From: REEB509 sp049314555
GTDB lineage: Bacteria; Pseudomonadota; Alphaproteobacteria; Caulobacterales; Aquidulcibacteraceae
Direction: 5' to 3'
DNA: 28,553 bases
Assembly: GCA_049314555.1 (NCBI GenBank)
Contig: JBMOEW010000037.1
Coordinates: 1 to 28,553 of the forward strand
Part shown: positions 23,010 through 28,553 of the stretch, in pieces
Layout of the letters: every line of letters starts with the position of its first letter
Numbering within the stretch: position 1 is the first letter of the stretch
The notes under the pieces: generated by a model
Database searches by the model: none
What the model saw: only the letters and a program-made list of their open reading frames with translations
Told to the model about the DNA's origin: nothing
Made by a program: the position numbers and the translations under genes

Positions 23010-23948
23010 ATGTCTCATCTGTTAATCACGCACCCGGCCATGTTGGCGCACGGGGTGCCGGCGGGCCATCCGGAGCGTCCGGCGCGGCTGGAGGCGGTGT
23101 TGGCGGCGTTGCGGCCGCTGGGGATGGGGGAGCGGCTTGCGCCTTTGGCCACACACTCACAGCTGTTGCGGGTGCATCCGCCCGCGTTCCTGGCTGCGAT
23201 GGCGCAGGCTTTTCCCGGCCCTGGAGAGGGTGTGGTGGCGCTTGATGCGGGGGATACGTTTGTTGATCCGGGGTCGCAGGAGGCCGCGCTGCGGGCGGCC
23301 GGGGCTGTCGTGGCGGGCGTTGATTCGGTGATGAGCGGGGAGGCGCGGTCTGTTTTTTGTGCGGTGCGACCGCCCGGCCATCACGCTGAACCGGCGCAAG
23401 CGATGGGGTTTTGCTTGTACAACAATATTGCCGTTGGCGCGCTGCATGCCCTTGAGGTGCATGGTCTGGAGCGGGTGGCGGTGATCGATTTTGACGTTCA
23501 CCACGGCAACGGCACCCAAGCGCTGGCCTATAAGGAGGCGCGACTGTTCTTTGCTTCCACCCACGGGAGCCCGCTTTATCCAGGGACCGGACGGCGGGAT
23601 GAAACTGGATTATTGGGCAATGTGGTGAATCGGCCACTATCGCCGGGGACTGACGGCGTGCGCTGGCGTGCGGTGATGGCGCAGGAGGTGCTGCCGGCAT
23701 TGGAGGCGGCGGATCCGCAGCTGATCCTTGTGTCGGCCGGGTTCGATGCGCATCGCAACGATCCCCTCGCGGATTTGGCGCTTGAAGAGGCCGATTACGC
23801 CTGGATCGGTGCGGAACTGGGCAATCTTGCATTACGCGTGTGCAAGGGGCGTGTTGTGTCAGCACTTGAGGGCGGATACGACTTGACGGCGCTCGCTGCT
23901 TCGGCCGCGGCCTACGTGTCGGGCTTGACGCGGGCGTTGGACGCTTAG
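23010..23948 (+). CDS. Histone deacetylase-family amidohydrolase (class II-like)
   Basis: The protein of 312 residues is a zinc amidohydrolase of the arginase/deacetylase fold, related to acetoin-utilisation AcuC, acetylpolyamine amidohydrolases and class II histone deacetylases. GHPERPARL (19-27) opens the domain. RPPGHHAEP (120-128) has the paired catalytic histidines 124 and 125. DFDVHHGNGTQ (160-170) and AGFDAH (243-248) provide the zinc ligands Asp162, His164 and Asp247, and GGY ends with the oxyanion Tyr290. In bacteria the substrate is probably an acetylated polyamine or a protein lysine. I chose the ATG at 23010 with GGGAGG 6 bases upstream; the frame extends to 22947 without a ribosome site. 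It is followed after 33 bases by the phosphatase gene on the same strand. Confidence 0.93.
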   Translation: MSHLLITHPAMLAHGVPAGHPERPARLEAVLAALRPLGMGERLAPLATHSQLLRVHPPAFLAAMAQAFPGPGEGVVALDAGDTFVDPGSQEAALRAAGAVVAGVDSVMSGEARSVFCAVRPPGHHAEPAQAMGFCLYNNIAVGALHALEVHGLERVAVIDFDVHHGNGTQALAYKEARLFFASTHGSPLYPGTGRRDETGLLGNVVNRPLSPGTDGVRWRAVMAQEVLPALEAADPQLILVSAGFDAHRNDPLADLALEEADYAWIGAELGNLALRVCKGRVVSALEGGYDLTALAASAAAYVSGLTRALDA

Positions 23949-23981
23949 GGGACAGTTTCCCGTCTGCGGTGCGAGGGGCAT

Positions 23982-24596
23982 ATGGCGGAAGTAATGGCGC
24001 TGCGAGAGACAGGCGCACGGCCTTCGGGTCGCGCCGGGTCAATCGTGCTTGCCCGCCATGGCCGGCCGCGGGGCGACCGGACCGTGAAAATCACCTGGCA
24101 AGAGTACATCGACTGGTGGGCCGCCTATGACCGTGATGGACTGCACCCAGACCAGACCCCTTCGGAAAAGTTGAAGGAGCGGGCCAGCGAGGCCGATGTA
24201 ATCTTTGCTTCCACCTTGCGTCGGGCGATCGAAACGGCCGAGGCAGTGGCTGGCGGCAAGACCATCAGTACAGATCTGGTGTTTATCGAGGCCCCCTTGC
24301 CGCCGCCGCCGGTGCTTGGGCGGCGAACGCCACGGGCCTGGGGGGTGTGGGCGCGGGTGTTTTGGTGGTTTGGCCGGCATGCGGGACAAGAGACTCGGCA
24401 AGAGGCAGAGCAACGGGCTGAGGCCGCAGTTGCCACTGTAACCGCACGGGCCCTGCGGGGGGATAACGTGCTGGTGTGCGCCCACGGATGGTTCAACCGG
24501 ATGATGCGGCCGGTGCTGCGCGCCCAGGGCTGGAAGTGTGTTGAAGACCACGGCGACGGCTATTGGAGCTATCGCCGCTATATCAAGGCACACTGA
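23982..24596 (+). CDS. Histidine phosphatase family protein
   Basis: The 204-residue protein belongs to the phosphoglycerate mutase-like superfamily. The phosphorylated histidine is His26 in LARHGRP. FASTLRRAIETAEA (75-88) supplies the second arginine, and CAHGWFNRMMRP (166-177) contains the second catalytic His168. Glu103 in FIEAPLPPPP is the likely proton donor. An unusual insertion, RAWGVWARVFWWFGRH (118-133), is rich in Trp and may form a hydrophobic cap over the active site. The substrate is unknown. The ATG at 23982 has AGGGG very close upstream, and a second in-frame ATG at 23994 is possible. It probably shares a transcript with the upstream deacetylase-like gene. Confidence 0.9.
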   Translation: MAEVMALRETGARPSGRAGSIVLARHGRPRGDRTVKITWQEYIDWWAAYDRDGLHPDQTPSEKLKERASEADVIFASTLRRAIETAEAVAGGKTISTDLVFIEAPLPPPPVLGRRTPRAWGVWARVFWWFGRHAGQETRQEAEQRAEAAVATVTARALRGDNVLVCAHGWFNRMMRPVLRAQGWKCVEDHGDGYWSYRRYIKAH

Positions 24597-24650
24597 AAGC
24601 GGCTGCGCCGTTTGCCGGAATCGCCGGTTGCCTATAACTCTGTGGGACTG

Positions 24651-24681
24651 CACCCCGGAGGCTTTGGTGGCGTCCGGGGTG
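24651..24681. other. GC-rich hairpin between convergent genes
   Basis: CACCCCGGA (24651-24659) and TCCGGGGTG (24673-24681) are perfect 9-base inverted copies around a 13-base loop. The hairpin lies between the convergent phosphatase and zf-TFIIB genes, so it could end transcription in both directions. Neither side has a T run, so a classical intrinsic terminator is not supported. Confidence 0.45.
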
Positions 24682-24707
24682 GCTGATCGCTCTTGGGGTG
24701 GGCCTGA

Positions 24708-25091
24708 TCAATCGAAGATATCAAAGATATCAAAGCGCTTTTTCTTTTTGTATTGGCCGGTGCGCGGGTCATAGCCGCCTTCGCCATACTCGCCGCGCTC
24801 ACCGTATTCGCCGCGTTCGCCATACCCGTGTTGGGGATAGGGGGCCTGTTGCTGCTGGGGCGGGTAGGGCTGCTGGGGCGGTTGGGGCGCTGCCAGCGGG
24901 GCCGGTGCGGGGGCTGGGGCTGGTGCTGCCTGTACTTCAGCTTCGCGTTGCACGGCGGAAAGCAGTTTTTCCAGCTCGCCTCGATCGAGCCAGACGCCAC
25001 GGCACTTGGTGCACACGTCGATTTCGATCCCGTCGCGTTGGACCTGTTTCATCGGGGCCATTTCTTCGCAGGGGCAGGTGAGCAGGGGCAT
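24708..25091 (-). CDS. zf-TFIIB domain protein with Pro/Gln-rich and YGERGE-repeat tail
   Basis: The protein has 127 residues. Residues 1-45 are a zf-TFIIB zinc ribbon: CPC (Cys6, Cys8), then CTKC (Cys27, Cys30) and the signature RGVWLDRGELEKLL. Usual family members have CPxC and about 16 residues to the second pair; here it is C-x-C with 18 residues between. Residues 52-88 are Ala/Pro then Pro/Gln/Tyr-rich. Residues 90-107 are three six-residue units (YGERGE, YGERGE, YGEGGY), encoded by 18-base repeats at 24771-24824. The end is KKKKRFDIFDIFD, a lysine run plus a repeated FDI motif. The ATG at 25091 has GGAG about 8 bases upstream; the longer frame to 25145 is unsupported. The function is unknown; a nucleic-acid or protein-binding adaptor is possible. 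Confidence 0.85.
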   Translation of the reverse strand: MPLLTCPCEEMAPMKQVQRDGIEIDVCTKCRGVWLDRGELEKLLSAVQREAEVQAAPAPAPAPAPLAAPQPPQQPYPPQQQQAPYPQHGYGERGEYGERGEYGEGGYDPRTGQYKKKKRFDIFDIFD

Positions 25092-25256
25092 TCGATGTCT
25101 CCGTTTCTTGTGGGCGGTATGTGGTGTCGGGGGCGGATTCGCCAACCAGGGGTGACGAAATCGTGTTCGCGGGATGGCTTGCCTTGCTGACTTTCCAAGT
25201 CTTGCTTGACGAGTGGGGGATGGCCGACTAAAGACCAGCGGCTCGCGTGTCAGGTG

Positions 25257-25285
25257 TTAACACTTTGGCGCGGGATCCATATAGC
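25257..25285 (+). promoter_or_regulatory. Candidate sigma-70 promoter of the str operon
   Basis: TTAACA (25257-25262) and TATAGC (25280-25285) are separated by 17 bases, matching 5 and 4 of 6 consensus positions. Transcription would begin near 25292, giving a leader of about 160 bases before rpsL. Confidence 0.5.
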
Positions 25286-25303
25286 CCTGAGGCGTGACCG
25301 GCT

Positions 25304-25321
25304 GATCTGGTTTTCCAGATC
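25304..25321 (+). other. Hairpin in the rpsL leader
   Basis: GATCTGG (25304-25310), TTTT loop, CCAGATC (25315-25321): a perfect 7-base stem just downstream of the predicted transcription start. It has no T run after it, so it is more likely a 5' stabilising or regulatory structure than a terminator. Confidence 0.45.
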
Positions 25322-25450
25322 TAATCCCTACTGTGGGGTCGGCGCGCCTGAAGTCGTTGGCGCATCGGGAGGGTCGATTTCGGCCGGCCTGGCGCGCCAG
25401 AAAAGCCGCCGGAAACAGGCCAAAAGCCGAAGGACGATAAAGCGAACCTT

Positions 25451-25822
25451 ATGCCGACGATCAATCAGCTCATCCGCAAGGGGCGGCAAGACAAGCCGGT
25501 CCGTAACAAGTCGCCGGCCCTGAAGGCCTGCCCCCAGCGTCGTGGCGTTTGCACGCGCGTTTACACAACGACGCCAAAGAAGCCGAACTCGGCTCTGCGG
25601 AAGGTTGCCAAGGTGCGCCTGACCACGGGCATCGAGGCGGTGTGCTATATTCCAGGCGAAGGCCACAATCTGCAGGAACACTCGGTGGTGTTGATCCGCG
25701 GCGGCCGGGTGAAGGATTTGCCGGGCGTTCGCTATCACATCCTGCGCGGTGTGCTCGATACGCAAGGCGTGAAAAACCGCAAGAAGCGCCGTTCTCTGTA
25801 TGGCGCCAAGCGTCCAAAGTAA
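25451..25822 (+). CDS. rpsL: 30S ribosomal protein S12
   Basis: S12 lies at the decoding centre of the 30S subunit and affects accuracy. The length of 123 residues is normal. Conserved parts include MPTINQLIRKGR, TPKKPNSALRKVAKVRL (42-58), PGEGHNLQEHSVVLIRGGRVKDLPGVRYH and a basic end KKRRSLYGAKRPK. The lysines whose change gives streptomycin resistance (Lys43/Lys44 and Lys88 counting Met) are wild type, as is the Asp89 that carries the beta-methylthio modification in other species. It is the first gene of the str operon, 21 bases before rpsG. rpoC, which often lies upstream in bacteria, is not adjacent here. Confidence 0.99.
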   Translation: MPTINQLIRKGRQDKPVRNKSPALKACPQRRGVCTRVYTTTPKKPNSALRKVAKVRLTTGIEAVCYIPGEGHNLQEHSVVLIRGGRVKDLPGVRYHILRGVLDTQGVKNRKKRRSLYGAKRPK

Positions 25823-25843
25823 GCTCCAGGCAAGGAAGAGACC

Positions 25844-26314
25844 ATGTCACGCCGTCACCGCGCCGAGCCGCGCGAAGTCCTGCCCGATCCCGCTTATGGT
25901 GATCTCGTGCTCACGAAGTTCATGAACTACGTGATGTATGAAGGCAAAAAGTCGATTGCTGAAACCATCGTCTATGGGGCGCTGGAAAACGTGGAGCGCA
26001 AGCTGAAGCGTCCGGCGATTGAAGTGTTCCACGATGCCCTTGGCAATGTGGCGCCCGCGATCGAGGTGCGCTCGCGCCGGGTCGGCGGCGCCACCTACCA
26101 GGTGCCGGTGGAAGTGCGCCCGGAACGGCGTCAGGCGCTGGCCATCCGTTGGCTGGTGAATGCGGCGCGCTCGCGCAATGAAAACACGATGCAAGACCGG
26201 CTCGCGGGCGAGCTGGTCGACGCGGCCAACAACCGTGGCTCGGCGGTAAAAAAGCGGGAAGATACGCACCGGATGGCGGAAGCCAACCGCGCCTTCTCCC
26301 ATTATCGCTGGTAA
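25844..26314 (+). CDS. rpsG: 30S ribosomal protein S7
   Basis: S7 starts assembly of the 30S head by binding the 3' domain of 16S rRNA, and it is the translational repressor of the str operon in Escherichia coli. It has 156 residues with the standard blocks MSRRHRAEPREVLPDP, KFMNYVMYEGKKSIAE, RRVGGATYQVPVEVRPERRQALAIRWL and RNENTMQDRLAGEL, and the usual end RAFSHYRW. AAGGAAG lies 5 bases before the ATG. The rpsL-rpsG gap is only 21 bases. Whether S7 feedback works here is unknown; no obvious E. coli-like rpsL-rpsG target structure fits into so short a gap. Confidence 0.99.
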   Translation: MSRRHRAEPREVLPDPAYGDLVLTKFMNYVMYEGKKSIAETIVYGALENVERKLKRPAIEVFHDALGNVAPAIEVRSRRVGGATYQVPVEVRPERRQALAIRWLVNAARSRNENTMQDRLAGELVDAANNRGSAVKKREDTHRMAEANRAFSHYRW

Positions 26315-26382
26315 TCAGCCCTATTTTTCGCGGGGCCATGTCCTAGATCGGGTCCCTGGATCTGTCAGAGAGAGACGCGACC

Positions 26383-28461
26383 ATGCCGCGCCAGTACGCT
26401 ATCGAAGACTATCGCAATTTCGGCATCATGGCTCACATCGATGCCGGCAAGACGACCACCACTGAGCGCGTCCTGTATTATTCCGGGAAGTCCCACAAGA
26501 TTGGGGAAGTCCATGATGGCGCTGCCACCATGGACTGGATGGAACAGGAGCAGGAGCGGGGGATCACGATTACGTCCGCTGCCACCACGTGCTTCTGGAA
26601 CGGCAAGCGACTGAACATCATCGACACCCCTGGGCACGTCGACTTCACGATTGAAGTGGAGCGCTCGTTGCGGGTGTTGGACGGCGCGGTGTGCGTGTTG
26701 GACGGCAACCAAGGCGTCGAGCCACAAACAGAAACCGTGTGGCGCCAGGGCGACAAGTACGACGTGCCGCGGATCGTGTTTGCCAACAAGATGGACAAGT
26801 TGGGCGCGGACTTCTTCCGCTGCGTGGAAGACATCAAGACCCGGCTCGGGGCCAAGCCTGTGCCGATCCAGTTGCCAATCGGGATCGAAAACTCCTTCCG
26901 GGGCATGGTCGATCTGGTGGAAATGCGCGCGATCATCTGGGTGGAAGAGGGCCTCGGCGCAAAGTACGAGTATGCCGAGATCCCGGCCGACATGATCGAA
27001 CAATCGAAGGAATACCGCGCGGCCCTGGTGGAAGCGGCGGTGGAACTCGATGATGCGGCGATGGAGGCTTACCTCGACGGTAAAGAACCCGACATCGCGA
27101 CCCTGAAGAGCCTGATCCGTAAGGCAGTCGTGGACCGGAAATGGTACCCGATCCTGTGCGGGTCGGCGTTCAAGAACAAAGGCGTGCAGCCGTTGTTGGA
27201 CGCGGTGGTGGACTATCTGCCAAGCCCGCTCGACCGGCCCTCGATCAAGGGGATCGATTTCAAGACGGAGGAAGACACCGTGCGGATCGCCTCCGATACG
27301 GATCCGTTTGCGATGTTGGCCTTTAAAATCATGGACGACCCGTTCGTTGGCACGATCACGTTCTGCCGTATCTATTCGGGCGTGCTGAACTCGGGTGATG
27401 GGTTGTTGAACTCGACGCGGGACCGGCGCGAGCGGGTGGGGCGGATGCTGCTGATGCACGCCAACAACCGCGAAGACATCAAGGAAGCGTTCGCGGGCGA
27501 TATCATTGCGGTGCCGGGCCTGAAGGAAACACGCACCGGCGACACGCTGTGCGATCCACAGAAGGCCGTGATCTTGGAGCGCATGGAGTTCCCGGAGCCG
27601 GTTATCGAAGTGGCGATCGAGCCCAACTCGAAGGCTGACCAGGAAAAACTGGGCTTGGCCTTGGCCAAGCTCGCGGCGGAGGATCCGTCGTTTCGGGTGT
27701 CGACCGATCACGAGAGCGGCCAGACCATCCTGAAGGGGATGGGCGAACTGCACTTGGACATCAAAGTCGATATCTTGCGCCGGACGTACAAGGTCGATGC
27801 CAAAGTGGGCGCACCGCAGGTGGCCTACCGTGAAAAGCTCGGCAAGGCGGCCACGATCGATTACACGCACAAGAAGCAAACCGGCGGTACGGGCCAGTTT
27901 GCGCGGATCAAGCTGGAGTTCACGCCGGGCGAACCGGGCACGGGCTTTGTGTTTGAAAGCGCGATCGTTGGCGGCTCGGTGCCCAAGGAATTCGTGCCCG
28001 GCGTTGTGAAGGGGCTTGAATCGTCGAAGGAAAACGGCCTGCTGGCTGGCTTCCCGATGATCGATATCAAGGCCGTGCTGGTGGACGGGGCCTACCACGA
28101 TGTGGACTCCAGCGTGCTGGCGTTCGAAATTGCGGCGCGGGCGGCTTTCAAGGAGTTGGCGGAAAAGGGCGATCCACGCCTGCTTGAGCCGATGATGAAG
28201 GTCGAGGTTGTGTCGCCGGAAGAGTATGTCGGGTCTGTGATCGGGGATTTGAATTCCCGGCGCGGGATGATCCAGGGCCAAGACATGCGCGGCAACGCGA
28301 CGGTTATCAACGCCATCGTGCCGCTGGCCAACATGTTCGGCTACGTGAACACGTTGCGTTCCTTCTCGCAGGGGCGCGCCAGCTTCACGATGCAGTTCAG
28401 CCATTATGAAGAAGTGCCGCGGGCGGTGAGCCAGGAAGTCCTGGCAAAGCTGCGCGCCTGA
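26383..28461 (+). CDS. fusA: Elongation factor G
   Basis: EF-G is the GTPase that drives translocation and, with RRF, ribosome recycling. The 692-residue protein has G1 AHIDAGKTTTTE (17-28), G3 DTPGHVDF (81-88) and G4 NKMDK (135-139), followed by domains II to V; segment RRGMIQGQDM and the final SFSQGRASFTMQFSHYEEVP are typical of the C-terminal domain. The sequence is intact. It follows rpsG by 68 bases and precedes tuf by 37 bases. A purine-rich AGAGAGA lies about 8 bases before the ATG. No departure from the family at usual fusidic-acid-resistance positions was evident, but this was not checked by alignment. Confidence 0.99.
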   Translation: MPRQYAIEDYRNFGIMAHIDAGKTTTTERVLYYSGKSHKIGEVHDGAATMDWMEQEQERGITITSAATTCFWNGKRLNIIDTPGHVDFTIEVERSLRVLDGAVCVLDGNQGVEPQTETVWRQGDKYDVPRIVFANKMDKLGADFFRCVEDIKTRLGAKPVPIQLPIGIENSFRGMVDLVEMRAIIWVEEGLGAKYEYAEIPADMIEQSKEYRAALVEAAVELDDAAMEAYLDGKEPDIATLKSLIRKAVVDRKWYPILCGSAFKNKGVQPLLDAVVDYLPSPLDRPSIKGIDFKTEEDTVRIASDTDPFAMLAFKIMDDPFVGTITFCRIYSGVLNSGDGLLNSTRDRRERVGRMLLMHANNREDIKEAFAGDIIAVPGLKETRTGDTLCDPQKAVILERMEFPEPVIEVAIEPNSKADQEKLGLALAKLAAEDPSFRVSTDHESGQTILKGMGELHLDIKVDILRRTYKVDAKVGAPQVAYREKLGKAATIDYTHKKQTGGTGQFARIKLEFTPGEPGTGFVFESAIVGGSVPKEFVPGVVKGLESSKENGLLAGFPMIDIKAVLVDGAYHDVDSSVLAFEIAARAAFKELAEKGDPRLLEPMMKVEVVSPEEYVGSVIGDLNSRRGMIQGQDMRGNATVINAIVPLANMFGYVNTLRSFSQGRASFTMQFSHYEEVPRAVSQEVLAKLRA

Positions 28462-28498
28462 CCCTTAAAGACCTAGAAGAAATCTGAGGAGCCAAGAG

Positions 28499-28553
28499 AT
28501 GGCCAAGGAAAAGTTTGAGCGGAACAAGCCGCACTGCAACATCGGCACGATCG
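28499..28553 (+). CDS. tuf: Elongation factor Tu, N-terminal fragment cut by the window end
   Basis: Eighteen codons are visible (MAKEKFERNKPHCNIGTI), an exact match to the expected start of bacterial EF-Tu just before the GHVDHGKT P-loop. GAGGA lies 8 bases upstream of the ATG. It is the fourth gene of the str operon in the classical order. The truncation is due to the window edge, not to a mutation. Confidence 0.97.
   Translation, partial: MAKEKFERNKPHCNIGTI

Larger units (their letters stand above)
25092..25450. other. 359-base non-coding region and leader of the str operon
   Basis: No coding frame here has both a start context and protein-like composition. The stretch holds the start region of the zf-TFIIB gene, a candidate str promoter (25257-25285), a TTTT-loop hairpin (25304-25321) and two copies of the palindrome GGCGCGCC (25341-25348 and 25391-25398). 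A weaker second promoter candidate is TTGACG (25206-25211), 17 bases, TAAAGA (25229-25234). The nearest ribosome site to rpsL, AAGGA (25430-25434), is 16 bases from the ATG, longer than usual. Confidence 0.6.

Noticed and set aside
22781..23011. A 77-codon N-terminal extension of the small membrane protein
   Set aside because: The extension lacks a ribosome site and protein-like composition, and it covers the likely divergent promoter region; the ATG at 22780 has GGAGG.
25206..25523. A 105-codon frame across the rpsL start
   Set aside because: It begins at a TTG without a ribosome site, is mainly Arg/Ser and overlaps rpsL out of frame.
25451..25822. Streptomycin-resistance changes in rpsL
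   Set aside because: The relevant lysines in TPKKPNS and GRVKDLPG are wild type.
26365..28404. A 679-codon open frame antisense to fusA
   Set aside because: It is a mirror of the strongly conserved fusA coding sequence in GC-rich DNA; the product is His/Arg-rich and resembles no protein family.

Overview
This window reads as a chromosomal segment of a high-G+C alphaproteobacterium, most likely from the Caulobacterales/Hyphomonadales/Parvularculales side of the class. The best pointer is a gene at 5339-6397 with the architecture of SpmX: a degenerate GH24 muramidase domain, a long Ala/Pro/acidic middle region and two C-terminal membrane helices. SpmX is the polarity factor that recruits the kinase DivJ to the old pole in Caulobacter. 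Two sigma-54-like GG-N10-GC elements lie upstream of it, which fits the TacA/sigma-54 control known for Caulobacter spmX. The order slt / dapA-smpB, the isovaleryl-CoA dehydrogenase and a DmdC-type acyl-CoA dehydrogenase fit the same group. Species cannot be told from the sequence alone.

Layout. 1-2000: a DUF3380-type N-acetylmuramidase, convergent lipB, then an orphan FliN/SpoA-domain protein. 2070-3608: a large unrecognised membrane-anchored protein. 3641-3725: tRNA-Leu(GAG), followed by mgtE. 5180-6400: the candidate sigma-54 promoters and spmX, then isovaleryl-CoA dehydrogenase. 7613-11050 (minus): hrpB followed by a PLP-dependent threonine/serine dehydratase. 11114-13821: a small lipoprotein gene convergent with a soluble lytic transglycosylase. 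14057-15375: dapA-smpB, overlapping by ATGA. 15372-20567 (minus): a five-gene operon of two YceI lipoproteins, a cytochrome b561-YceI fusion, Sua5/TsaC and a GlcD/D2HGDH-type FAD oxidoreductase. 20727-22484: a DmdC-type acyl-CoA dehydrogenase. 22481-25091: a small membrane protein, a histone-deacetylase-family amidohydrolase, a histidine phosphatase and a zf-TFIIB protein. 25257-28553: the str operon (promoter, rpsL, rpsG, fusA and the first 55 bases of tuf).

Themes. Three genes descend from cell-wall hydrolases. One of them (spmX) looks recruited into cell polarity, and the other two probably act on peptidoglycan. Two acyl-CoA dehydrogenases of different subfamilies place the catalytic Glu at the two alternative positions known for the superfamily. 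The genome is compact: several convergent gene pairs share stop-codon bases (TTAA or CTAA) with no intrinsic terminator visible. Apart from the start choices stated in each entry, all coding regions look intact. There is no insertion sequence, CRISPR array or clear sign of recent transfer.
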